A stretch of 64,000 nt of DNA. Origin: CAVQDV01 sp963711375 (GTDB lineage Bacteria > Pseudomonadota > Gammaproteobacteria > Coxiellales > Coxiellaceae). The notes beneath the pieces were generated by a model. That model worked only from the letters and a program-made list of their open reading frames with translations. It was not told the DNA's origin and searched no databases. The stretch lies in assembly GCA_963711375.1 (NCBI GenBank), contig CAVQDV010000005.1, forward strand, positions 558,001-622,000, read 5' to 3'. Both the position numbers and the translations under genes were made by a program. Below are positions 8,352 through 16,130 of this stretch, piece by piece (the stretch's first letter is position 1; each line of letters opens with the position of its first letter).

Positions 8352-8444
8352 TCAGGCCGCTGTCGCTTTGTGAGTTTCATCAACCAGCTGAGAGATATCT
8401 TGACTTAAAATCGATGCCAATGGTTCTTCATTGACAAATGCCAT
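8352..8444 (-). CDS. 30-residue frame, probably tail of a lost gene
   Basis: Minus-strand frame MAFVNEEPLASILSQDISQL... ending ETHKATAA and TGA. The composition looks protein-like, with helical and acidic residues. No good ribosome site precedes the ATG, and the frame is closed by a stop about 20 bases further up. More likely it is the 3' remnant of a gene truncated near the tRNA-derived junction at 8.5 kb than a genuine small gene. Confidence 0.25.
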   Translation of the reverse strand: MAFVNEEPLASILSQDISQLVDETHKATAA

Positions 8445-8504
8445 CAAGTCTTTGACCTTGGTTTAATCATAACTATCTCTTGTAATAAAGGTTCAAACTT
8501 ATTA

Positions 8505-8548
8505 GCGTCTGGGCGCGAAATCGAACCGCAGACCGACTGATTATGAAT
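8505..8548. repeat. decayed tRNA-Thr 3'-half (attachment-site remnant)
   Basis: Matches the tRNA-Thr gene segment GGGGCGCGGAATCGAACCGC with a few substitutions, then GACTGATTATGAA for GACTGATTACGAA-type core. The sequence beyond it (AATTATAACAATAAATG, then CCCAAAATTGGCTACGGA at about 8660) matches the flank of the better preserved copy at 32171-32215 (to about 32354). This marks the outer edge of the accretion zone. Confidence 0.65.
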
Positions 8549-8941
8549 TTTTACTGAGCGAATTATAACAATAAATGCGCACCCACCTCAACTCTTTAAC
8601 TTAGGGAATGGGGGTAAAAGATGCCCAGGGGTATGCGGTAGTGCGTTTCCTCTGAGCGCCCCAAAATTGGCTACGGAAGGCATTCATCGAATGGATCGGG
8701 CGGTGGTTTTAATACAGAAATTTCAACCTGATAGCTCCTGGGGTAGTTCAATTCTTGACCAATCCTGAGGTTTATGATATAAGGTATGCTCCAATAACGC
8801 GGGGAAGAAACCCGAATATGAATCAACGAGGCCTCATATGATGCTGATTTTTTATGAAAAAACAGGCGCTTCTCCACTTCGTCAAGAAAGCCGGATTTAT
8901 CGAGATATTAATCGTGAAACGACCATCCAGAGGAAATCAAA
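8549..8941. other. gene-free stretch: element arm remnant and promoter
   Basis: Holds the arm sequence shared with the junction at 32.2 kb, the duplicated promoter at 8755-8783, and the leader of the membrane-protein gene at 8942. I see no credible coding sequence in it. Confidence 0.5.
8755..8783 (+). promoter_or_regulatory. sigma-70-type promoter, duplicate of 3007
   Basis: TTGACC at 8755-8760 and TATAAG at 8778-8783 with 17-base spacing, and the same surrounding bases as the promoter at 3007-3035. It is about 160 bases before the membrane-protein gene at 8942, which leaves a long untranslated leader. Confidence 0.5.
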
Positions 8942-9817
8942 ATGAGCGAGATATTAAATCAAAGGCCTAAAAGTCTTGTAAATTTAAAATATTTGTTCTC
9001 TGCCTTTGTGGCAGCATCGGCAGCAAATATTGCAGGCCTAACATTGAGTATACCAATGTCATCAGTTATAAAACTAAGCATCGTCTTTGTTTTTTGCTCT
9101 TTACTCACAGGATTTCAATTATATAAGTTTTACAACGCACGATACTCTTCACGCGCTTTATTGTTAACATTTTCTTGGATTGTCTTGCTCTTCACTGTGT
9201 TTGCAGGCTTCTTTATGATGATAACAATGCCCTTGACACAATGCATCGGCGTCTTGATCATTTCTTTAATCGCATTATTGATGCTGGTCTCTTTATATCA
9301 AAAGAGCACAAAAAAATGGGCAAAATTGATTAAATCAACAAATTCATCCCAGACTAAGCCTGGAATATCTACTGATGAAATCAGAAAGAACCTGAAGGCC
9401 GCATTACAAACCCGTCCCAGGTCCGTTCTGCTCGGAATTTCACTTATATTTATTTCAATAATATTATCGTGGCTATTCGCTCAGATAACTCCTTTCGCAG
9501 CAAACCAGAACAACGACTCCTTAAGAATTATCTTCCAAGTCTTAATTTTCCTGCCAATAGCCTATGGTCTTTATAAAGGCAGCTCAATAGCATTATTTCT
9601 AGCCCTTACAGTGCCGACTATATTTTTATTTATAAATATAATTTTTTTAATTTTAAACATGATTGAAGAGACCTTCTCCATGTGGATGTTATATAGCGTA
9701 ATTCCGGCAGCTATTTATGTTTTGATGTTAAAATTCACGTTATTTCATTCGAATTCTAAAGATTGGTTCCGATTATGCAATCAGATCCGAAAATCAAAGC
9801 CATTGCTGCCAGGCTAG
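8942..9817 (+). CDS. polytopic membrane protein, unknown function
   Basis: 291 residues with about eight hydrophobic segments in two groups (residues 18-120 and 160-270), separated by a polar stretch 'KSTKKWAKLIKSTNSSQTKPGIS'. AGAGG seven bases before ATG 8942 supports the start. The C-terminus ends KSKPLLPG, where PLLPG and the TAG stop derive from the palindromic repeat at 9799-9892. The native tail is therefore probably lost or replaced. No transporter family was recognised. It shares a duplicated promoter with the membrane-protein gene at 3091, but the proteins are not obviously alike. Confidence 0.7.
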   Translation: MSEILNQRPKSLVNLKYLFSAFVAASAANIAGLTLSIPMSSVIKLSIVFVFCSLLTGFQLYKFYNARYSSRALLLTFSWIVLLFTVFAGFFMMITMPLTQCIGVLIISLIALLMLVSLYQKSTKKWAKLIKSTNSSQTKPGISTDEIRKNLKAALQTRPRSVLLGISLIFISIILSWLFAQITPFAANQNNDSLRIIFQVLIFLPIAYGLYKGSSIALFLALTVPTIFLFINIIFLILNMIEETFSMWMLYSVIPAAIYVLMLKFTLFHSNSKDWFRLCNQIRKSKPLLPG

Positions 9818-9892
9818 CTTTATTTGCCTTATTTTAAATTTTTAAAAAAAATAATTTCAGAAAGGCAAATAAGGCTAGCCTGGCATTACTGA
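9799..9892. repeat. palindromic R1 repeat, full copy
   Basis: Arms at 9808-9828 and 9864-9884 with one mismatch, AT-rich loop. It lies between convergent genes and supplies the TAG of the gene on the left, and its outer TAATGCC supplies the TAA of the U-box gene on the right. It can fold into a long hairpin and so probably ends transcription from both sides. Confidence 0.85.
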
Positions 9893-11640
9893 ATTAGACA
9901 TTTGCTGTCGCTTTTTTCCGAAATATTTTCAAGAACTTTTTTATTGCGCTCAACAATAGGCATTGGATTTTCTAATAATTCAATTCTTTTTCTGATCGCC
10001 AATTCAAATAATTCCGATATATTTACATTCTGTTTTGCGCTACAAGTGATTCTATGGTCAAAAGGAATTTCTAACAGACAGCTCGAATCTAAATCCCATT
10101 TCACATGATCCGCGCAATCATTTTTAGTGCCCACGAAAATAAGCGGTTTTTTATCGAAATCCTCTTCTCGCAATGCTGTGAGCAAAAGAATAGTCGAGGC
10201 TGATAAAGTGGTACTGTCAGTGAGATCTGCTATTGCAATAATGCAATCATATATGCCACGCGGAAAAAGCCGACACTCTCTACCACCGCGAGGATCTTGT
10301 CCATAGGGATCACGGAATATTCGAAGATCTATTTTTTTGCCATCAATGACAACAGCTTTTTTAACACCTCCGGCATTGTAATAGCTCTTATCGAAGGAGT
10401 CATGAAATTCGCCTCCCAAATATCGATGTATAATTAGGCCACCGCCACTCGCTGCGGATCCCAATATACCAATTTTTATTACATGATCAGGTTTATCATT
10501 AAATGGAGCGGGAGCAAGAGCAAATAGCCCAATAGAACGACGAGAACGTGCTCGTTCTACAGAACTTTCCATAGATGGGGGCTGTACTGGGTTACTCAAC
10601 ACTGCAACATTGGCATTTCTTAACTCTTCTTCTACAAAAAACTCGGCTTTTTTTCCCGAAAAATCACACCAAAATAATTCAGCTTCTTTAGATGAAATAA
10701 TTTCAAATTCTACCCAACTCGAAAGAAGCGTTTTTGCTTGAACAAAATCTGGATCTAAGTCACGCGCAAAAAGCTTTCCCACTTCAAATCCCAATTGATT
10801 TTTTTCAGATTCGTTTCTATCTGTCCAGTGTATTAAAGAATGCGCTGTGATAAACGCAATACGAATTTCTACTGGCCCATTGTGCAAGACCAAATTTCGA
10901 AGTTGAGTTCTTCTAAATTCAAGGGCTCTATCGGGTCTCCGATGCTGTGGTATTAAAGCATACGTTTGAAAATAAAGCCCTAGCATACGTGTCACTTCTG
11001 AAATTGGCATTCTTAAAATGGGAGCAGGAACGGAAAAGCCATTTATTGTTTGTTTTATTAGAGAAAAAATTTCCTGCTGTCCATTTTTTATTGTGATTTC
11101 GATGAGTTCCCATATATTATGAAATTTCTCGTCTATACCCTCTAGAGCTAGAGTTGGATCGATAATTGCGCCATAGCCTAAGAGTAGCTCCACAATTTCC
11201 GAATTCTCTTTTATGCAAGCGATTCGAAGCAGAGCGAACCCATTTTTAGAAACAAATTCCTTAGCAGCATTATTCTGCTTCAAAAGGTAGGTGGCAAGAT
11301 CTAAATTTGCATCGGCACAAGCTTGGCTCAGGTTAATTATATAGTCGTTGTCTTCCTGATCAATTTTTGGTTGAGCTAAATCTAATTTTTCTTTCTTATT
11401 TTGATATTCCACAATGGATTGTTTAACAGCATGATTCGGTATTAATTTTTTACCCTCATCTGTGAGAACTAAATTTGTGTATGGATCAGTATTGTGATTA
11501 CAAAACCATTTTGTTATCGCCTCGCGTTCATATGTATGTCCCGAACCGGCTACGAGTACGGGATCTTGCATCAGTTCGCCGGTGATTGAGCAACACAGAT
11601 GATTCGGAATTTCATTTATCTCTAATTTATTTTCTTTCAT
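9886..11640 (-). CDS. U-box / ankyrin / Ras-like protein with CaaX end (putative host-targeted effector)
   Basis: 584 residues. Residues about 11-85 are a U-box ('CCSITGELMQDPVLVAGSGH', 'YEREAITKWF', 'LIPNHAVKQSI'), the E2-binding fold of eukaryotic ubiquitin ligases. Residues about 100-195 show ankyrin-like helices ('NGFALLRIACIKENSEIVEL'). The middle is helical and unassigned. Residues 389-558 resemble a Rab/Ras GTPase: 'KIGILGSAASGGGLIIHRYL' in the P-loop position, 'VVIDGKKIDLRIF' before the switch II-like DPYGQD, 'TKND' for NKxD and 'CSAK' for SAK. The P-loop Lys is missing, so GTP hydrolysis is doubtful. The last four residues, Cys-Leu-Ile-Gln, fit a CaaX box. No signal peptide, so any export would need a type IV-like system. 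It is probably co-transcribed after the nucleoside hydrolase, 10 bases away. Function as an effector is inference. Confidence 0.85.
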   Translation of the reverse strand: MKENKLEINEIPNHLCCSITGELMQDPVLVAGSGHTYEREAITKWFCNHNTDPYTNLVLTDEGKKLIPNHAVKQSIVEYQNKKEKLDLAQPKIDQEDNDYIINLSQACADANLDLATYLLKQNNAAKEFVSKNGFALLRIACIKENSEIVELLLGYGAIIDPTLALEGIDEKFHNIWELIEITIKNGQQEIFSLIKQTINGFSVPAPILRMPISEVTRMLGLYFQTYALIPQHRRPDRALEFRRTQLRNLVLHNGPVEIRIAFITAHSLIHWTDRNESEKNQLGFEVGKLFARDLDPDFVQAKTLLSSWVEFEIISSKEAELFWCDFSGKKAEFFVEEELRNANVAVLSNPVQPPSMESSVERARSRRSIGLFALAPAPFNDKPDHVIKIGILGSAASGGGLIIHRYLGGEFHDSFDKSYYNAGGVKKAVVIDGKKIDLRIFRDPYGQDPRGGRECRLFPRGIYDCIIAIADLTDSTTLSASTILLLTALREEDFDKKPLIFVGTKNDCADHVKWDLDSSCLLEIPFDHRITCSAKQNVNISELFELAIRKRIELLENPMPIVERNKKVLENISEKSDSKCLIQ

Positions 11641-11650
11641 TTTTTTTCTA

Positions 11651-13282
11651 TTAAAATTTAATTTCCAAGTCTTTTTTCAGAATTGATTCTGAGTTTATTC
11701 CATCACAATCCATTTCCAATTTATTATCGGTCATCTGCAATCTGGATTGAGCTGATAAGCTATATCGGTTCTCGCTTAGTTTTGTAATGGTAGGTGATTC
11801 AACGCTTTTTGATATTTTTACAGGTAGGATTTCGGGATATTTTTTACACATTTGATCTAAAGCCGCATTAATTTCTGGCGTAATTAATAATCCCGCCATA
11901 TTAAGTTCGCCGGAAAATTTATTTTCTTTAATAATCGCATCAATTTCTTTTAGCGCCGCATCGATTTGATCAAAAGATCGAATATCATATAAAGCCCCCT
12001 TAATAATATGCGTCGGGGTATTATAGGCTTTTACATCTTCTTCAAGCCGCTTGAAGAATTCGGCCCTTTTTTCAACTGGTACATACAATTGATAAACATT
12101 TCCACGATCATCTTCTTGAAAGCTTGTTTTACCTCGACTTTCTGGTTTATCTTCGCCATCAACAACGGCGTAACCCCGCCTTGCTTGATAAAGATCAGGG
12201 TGCAATAGACACATTGTGGCGTTTAAATCATGCGCTGGCTGCCGAGGCTTATCAAAACCAAAGCGTTTCAAATAGGGGAATGGAACATCGAGCATCAAAT
12301 CGGCTAGTATTTTCGCAGGGTAATTATTAATAGACCGTAATGACAATGATTCTTCTTTTCCGAATAGAAGCGTATGCGTGAAATCCAAAGGCGAAATTAA
12401 AATTTTAACACCATTTTCTTGAGCAATTTCAAAGACAGCTTTTGCTGCAATAACATCGTAGATGATATTAAATTCTGCCCAGCGAGTGTATTTGCTATTT
12501 CTTCCAATCAGCTCAAATAAAGCATCATAAGATTTTTGTTCGAGATAAGAAGAGGCGCCCTCTAGATCCCGAAGATTAATAATTTCTTCTAAGCCCGAAT
12601 TGTGTCGTATCAAGGCATAAACATTATCATTCTCTCGATAAATATTGATGCTATTGGAAACAATTTCTTCGGAATTCGGTTTTTGATCGAAGAATTTTCG
12701 AGCATATTGTTTTGCTCCTAAGGCTTCTAAAGGCGCATTAGCTTCTTTTTGATCGAATACACCACCCATAATTGAAATAGCGGCAATATTTTTAAAATCC
12801 GATTTTTCTAAGCCCGTTAATATTTTATATAGGTCCGTCATCCCACCGGTTGAAATAAGAGTGATAGGCTCAACCGCATTTTTAATTGCATTTATGGCGT
12901 ATTGAACTCCATTAATTTTTTCCGCTTCTAAATGTGGTTCAGGCAGCGTAATATTACCTAGGCCTTTGCTTCCAAATACATGAACACCATCTTCATGGTG
13001 TGCGGTACCCGCCGTTGGGCCATCCGAACCGGAAAACACTTTGATGTCTTCACGACCTGTTACTTCGCCTATAATTAATGAATTTTTAGTCGTATACATT
13101 AAAGGAACATTTCCATCGCAGTCAATTATGCCTAATATTTTAAGTTTTTCGGGATGTGCATAAGCCTGCGTCATACTGACAAGATCGTCTGTACCAGGAT
13201 CACAAAGCTGAAAAGCAAGCTTGCCGTAATTCGGAATTTCGCGAACGATTTGTTCTAGCTCTAAATAATTATTAATTCTCAT
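11651..13282 (-). CDS. long nucleoside hydrolase-family protein
   Basis: 543 residues. The N-terminal half is an inosine/uridine-preferring nucleoside hydrolase fold: 'LCDPGTDDLVS' (metal-binding Asp motif, near residue 28), 'HVFGSKGLGN', 'TLISTGGMTDLYKIL', 'ISIMGGVF', and 'PAHDLNATMCLLHPDLY' for the late catalytic region. Typical family members have about 310-350 residues; here roughly 170 further residues follow, without a recognised domain. The reaction would be hydrolysis of the N-glycosidic bond of nucleosides, giving base and ribose. AGAGG five bases before ATG 13282. It is first in a two-gene unit with the U-box protein, so it may also act in a host cell (inference). Confidence 0.8.
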   Translation of the reverse strand: MRINNYLELEQIVREIPNYGKLAFQLCDPGTDDLVSMTQAYAHPEKLKILGIIDCDGNVPLMYTTKNSLIIGEVTGREDIKVFSGSDGPTAGTAHHEDGVHVFGSKGLGNITLPEPHLEAEKINGVQYAINAIKNAVEPITLISTGGMTDLYKILTGLEKSDFKNIAAISIMGGVFDQKEANAPLEALGAKQYARKFFDQKPNSEEIVSNSINIYRENDNVYALIRHNSGLEEIINLRDLEGASSYLEQKSYDALFELIGRNSKYTRWAEFNIIYDVIAAKAVFEIAQENGVKILISPLDFTHTLLFGKEESLSLRSINNYPAKILADLMLDVPFPYLKRFGFDKPRQPAHDLNATMCLLHPDLYQARRGYAVVDGEDKPESRGKTSFQEDDRGNVYQLYVPVEKRAEFFKRLEEDVKAYNTPTHIIKGALYDIRSFDQIDAALKEIDAIIKENKFSGELNMAGLLITPEINAALDQMCKKYPEILPVKISKSVESPTITKLSENRYSLSAQSRLQMTDNKLEMDCDGINSESILKKDLEIKF

Positions 13283-13314
13283 GGGAACCTCTTTTCCTTT
13301 TACTAATTCTATGT

Positions 13315-13506
13315 TTATTTACGAATACTCATATGAGGGGGCATACTAACAGAGCTTTTTTGGATAGGGTATCCGGGAATTTCACGGATAATTTCAGGCA
13401 CGAAATTTACTTTAATATGGCATGCGTAATTGCATTTTGATCTAATTGCTTGATTTTTAGCCAAAAAGATCGCTTTAAAATCATTAACTTTTATGTTAGA
13501 ATTCAT
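13315..13506 (-). CDS. small hypothetical protein, doubtful
   Basis: 63 residues, MNSNIKVNDFKAIFLAKN..., with no signal peptide or known motif and no clear ribosome site. It lies upstream of the nucleoside hydrolase on the same strand, with a 32-base gap, and its start is near the divergent LuxR gene. Composition is unremarkable; it could be a leader-region artefact. Confidence 0.3.
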   Translation of the reverse strand: MNSNIKVNDFKAIFLAKNQAIRSKCNYACHIKVNFVPEIIREIPGYPIQKSSVSMPPHMSIRK

Positions 13507-13586
13507 GGTGTTATAAGATTAATCTAGGGTAAATTGGTCGGCTAAAAACGCTTAGCTCCGCAATTCCAGATGTTAATGACATTTTT

Positions 13587-14495
13587 GTGAATTACTTTGA
13601 AAGATTCAATTTAGATTCATATTTTTTGGGTACCCATAGCATGAATAAAATGATTCTAAAAAATCCGTCGTTTTCGACGACGCCGGACGTGAGAGATATT
13701 TGTGATGACTATTTTCGTGAATTAAATATTAATCTCCATTTTTTCGGGCATGAAACTCTTTTCCCAGATGGGCGACATTATTGCCTAAATTCCAGCTCTA
13801 GTTGGGCAGAGTGGCATCTCATCGAGCAGGAACTACCTCCCAACGGCTATACCATTTACGATCAAATGGAAAATGCGATCCTACTGCCGAAGATGGATTC
13901 TGGCCGCGATCTTGGATGGCCCGACGAAGCGATGAAATTTGCAAAAGATCGTTTTGGAATCGAAAATCCCATGCTTATTTTTCGAAAGCACATTGATCGC
14001 TTGGAATCTTTTTTCTTTGATCTCCGAGATGAAAAATCGCACGAGCAATTTATCAACCATTTCGATATTTTCGAGAACTTTATTTATTACTATAAAGATA
14101 AGGCTAAGACCCTTTTGAAAAAGGCCAGTGAAAATCCACTGATAGTGCCTGAAAAATATTTTAATCCTGACATTCATATCCAAAAACCCCAATTGTTCGA
14201 TGAAAAATTAATTTTTGATCCTGAGGGAGTTACTCAAAGCAATAAACAGCTTCCTAAGCAATATTATTTTACGCATTTCGAAAATAATTATTCCATAACG
14301 ACTCGGGAATACCAGTGTTTATCGTTGTTCGCCCATGGTGCGAAAATTAAAGATGTCGCAGTAACCCTCTACATTTCCACTAGAACTATTGATACACATT
14401 TAATCAGCATAAAAAGAAAACTTCGCGTCAAAACCCTCGCCGAAGCTGTAGAAATTTACTGGAGAAATCGCATAGGAAGTTCCATGCCAGGCTAG
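13587..14495 (+). CDS. LuxR-type transcription regulator
   Basis: 302 residues if GTG 13587 is used; ATG 13641 (MNKMILKNPS) is an equally possible start, and neither has a strong ribosome site. The C-terminal 65 residues are a LuxR helix-turn-helix: 'TTREYQCLSLFAHGAKIKDV', 'TLYISTRTIDTHLISIKRKL'. The N-terminal 220 residues resemble the sensor part of Legionella-type LuxR proteins, but no ligand can be named. The last residues SSMPG and the TAG stop come from the 20-base palindrome at 14484-14503. It is divergent from the nucleoside hydrolase/U-box pair and a plausible regulator of it. Confidence 0.8.
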   Translation: MNYFERFNLDSYFLGTHSMNKMILKNPSFSTTPDVRDICDDYFRELNINLHFFGHETLFPDGRHYCLNSSSSWAEWHLIEQELPPNGYTIYDQMENAILLPKMDSGRDLGWPDEAMKFAKDRFGIENPMLIFRKHIDRLESFFFDLRDEKSHEQFINHFDIFENFIYYYKDKAKTLLKKASENPLIVPEKYFNPDIHIQKPQLFDEKLIFDPEGVTQSNKQLPKQYYFTHFENNYSITTREYQCLSLFAHGAKIKDVAVTLYISTRTIDTHLISIKRKLRVKTLAEAVEIYWRNRIGSSMPG

Positions 14496-14503
14496 CCTGG
14501 CAT
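14484..14503. repeat. minimal R1 palindrome
   Basis: ATGCCAGGCTAGCCTGGCAT is a perfect 20-base palindrome: both ends of the R1 repeat joined without the AT-rich middle. It overlaps the end of the LuxR gene and provides its stop codon. It may arise by deletion or imperfect excision of a full copy. Confidence 0.8.
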
Positions 14504-14525
14504 TAAAGCAATACACTGGTAAAGC

Positions 14526-15311
14526 TCAATAGCCAAATGATTTTTGAGTGCGCTCGGCTATATCTTCAGTTTGATGGGGCGCAGATTGTTTCTGGCTGTT
14601 AATAATTTCTTGAACTTCAGATTCAGTTGTTGTGCGCTTGAATCCGCAGTAATGTTTGTCATATCCCAATTGCTCGATTTCATCGATTTCGATAGGAGAA
14701 AATTTTAATCTTTTTCCATAAAGATTTTTAGCTTCAGAATTAAATATTCGCGTCAAAATATAGAATTCCATGCCAACAGGATAATGCGCCAATACGCATT
14801 CCATCAAATGTCGACCTATGCCTTGACCTCGATTTTGAACAGCAGCCTGAGCAATGTAAACGACATTCTTGCCGCTCACTACTTGCTCAGTAAAGTGCAC
14901 AAAACCTACTTTTAATTTACGGGACCCATCATTTTGAAAGGCCATAAAGCATTTCATTTTCCCTTTTGATTCTTGCCATCCCTTCATTGCATCTAAACCA
15001 GCAAAAACAGAGTAATGATACACAGGAGATTGGTATGAAAGCTTTTTTGACAAGGAAGATTCTTCGGGTTCATGATATTGGTTTTTCCCCTCCTTAATGT
15101 CTTGAGCTAAGTCAGGATTTTCTCGAGAAGATTCATAAATGCTGTTTCGATAAAGACCATAGAGGTGAAGGGCGGCGATATTGACTCGATAGGCGGGCTC
15201 GCCTTTGATCTGTAAATTTACCGTCTTAGAGGGTATTTGATCATAGAATACAAATTCAATTTCTTGGGCTGCGTCTTTAAAAAGAAAGGGGGAAGTTCGC
15301 TCTTGTCTCAT
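14526..15311 (-). CDS. GNAT acetyltransferase with N-terminal extension, copy 1
   Basis: 261 residues, start MRQERTSPF at 15311 behind TTGGAG. A GNAT core is visible at residues about 130-215: 'KVGFVHFTEQVV', 'AAVQNRGQGIGRHLMECVLA' (acetyl-CoA loop), 'YILTRIFNSEAKNLYGKRL'. The first 120 residues are specific to this family and contain 'AALHLYGLYRNS'. A second copy at 23769-24554 differs at roughly 27 of 261 residues. A longer start at 15338 lies in the repeat and is rejected. The Gln/Thr-rich tail 'NSQKQSAPHQTEDIAERTQKS' is shared by both copies. Substrate unknown. Confidence 0.8.
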   Translation of the reverse strand: MRQERTSPFLFKDAAQEIEFVFYDQIPSKTVNLQIKGEPAYRVNIAALHLYGLYRNSIYESSRENPDLAQDIKEGKNQYHEPEESSLSKKLSYQSPVYHYSVFAGLDAMKGWQESKGKMKCFMAFQNDGSRKLKVGFVHFTEQVVSGKNVVYIAQAAVQNRGQGIGRHLMECVLAHYPVGMEFYILTRIFNSEAKNLYGKRLKFSPIEIDEIEQLGYDKHYCGFKRTTTESEVQEIINSQKQSAPHQTEDIAERTQKSFGY

Positions 15312-15333
15312 CTTTTTCTCCAAATTTATCAGC

Positions 15334-15356
15334 GCCATTGCTGCCAGGCTAGCCTG
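15334..15356. repeat. R1 repeat, left half only
   Basis: GCCATTGCTGCCAGGCTAGC and a few bases more match the left end of the full copies, then the sequence switches within about ten bases to the TauE/SafE duplicate. It marks the junction between the GNAT gene and that fragment. Confidence 0.7.
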
Positions 15357-15367
15357 TTAATGAATTC

Positions 15368-15904
15368 AAAATTGCATTTCCCGCTGCGATTATTAGCTTA
15401 CTAGGATCTTTAACAGGCGCTGTTATTATGACCCATTTTTCGGCTACGCATTTAAGTCGCGCCGTAGGGGTTTTAACACTTCTTTTATTATGCTTACCTC
15501 TATTCCTAAAAAAAAATAAATTACACTCTAAACCGCCATCGCTTTCTAAAAAAATAGTTGGATACAGTTTATTTTTATTAGCCAGTATGATCGCTGGATT
15601 TTATGGTGAACAAGGATTAATTACCACCTACCTTTTCATTATTTTTTTCAATAAAACCATCAGTGAATCCGCAGGCACTCGAATAGTAAGCGCCCTAGCG
15701 AGCACCATTGCACCTTGCATCATTTATGGATTTCAAGGTTTTATCGACTGGGCTGTCGTTGGCGCATTGATGAGCGGCACTATGCTAGGGGCAACCTTAG
15801 GCGCACAATATGCCTTAAAAAAGGGGGATGCCTAGATTGAAAAAGTTTTCTTATTCGCAAGCATTTTATTAGCAATTAAATTATTGCTAACAGACATTTT
15901 TTAA
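15368..15904 (+). pseudogene. 5'-truncated TauE/SafE copy with a second nonsense codon
   Basis: Near-identical at the DNA level to 5060-5597, but the first 200 bases of the gene are missing and TAG at 15833-15835 replaces the TGG (Trp) of the first copy. It keeps Tyr where the first copy has its stop. So the two copies are broken in different places: a segmental duplication followed by independent decay. There is no promoter or start codon of its own. Confidence 0.85.
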
Positions 15905-15916
15905 AAATACCTTGAA

Positions 15917-16112
15917 ATTACCTCAATCACTGCAGCTTTTTTACAGTATCAATCAAATCAACTAATTACAATAAAATTACTGCATGGTAATTACTCAGCA
16001 AAAATATATTCTCCTAGTGTTATTTAACTATCTATGAAATTACACTGCAAAATTTAATTTTCAACCCGTTGTTTATTTTAATATTTATTTTTTCCTGCAG
16101 TGACTGGGACGT
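15917..16112 (+). repeat. CTGCAG-ended R2 repeat, long copy
   Basis: Same ends as 5618-5698 (CTCAATCACTGCAG and CTGCAGTGACTGGGACGT), but about 110 bases longer in the middle. It follows the TauE fragment just as the short copy follows the first TauE gene, so it is part of the duplicated block. Confidence 0.6.
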
Positions 16113-16130
16113 AGCTTGCTTCCTCCTACC

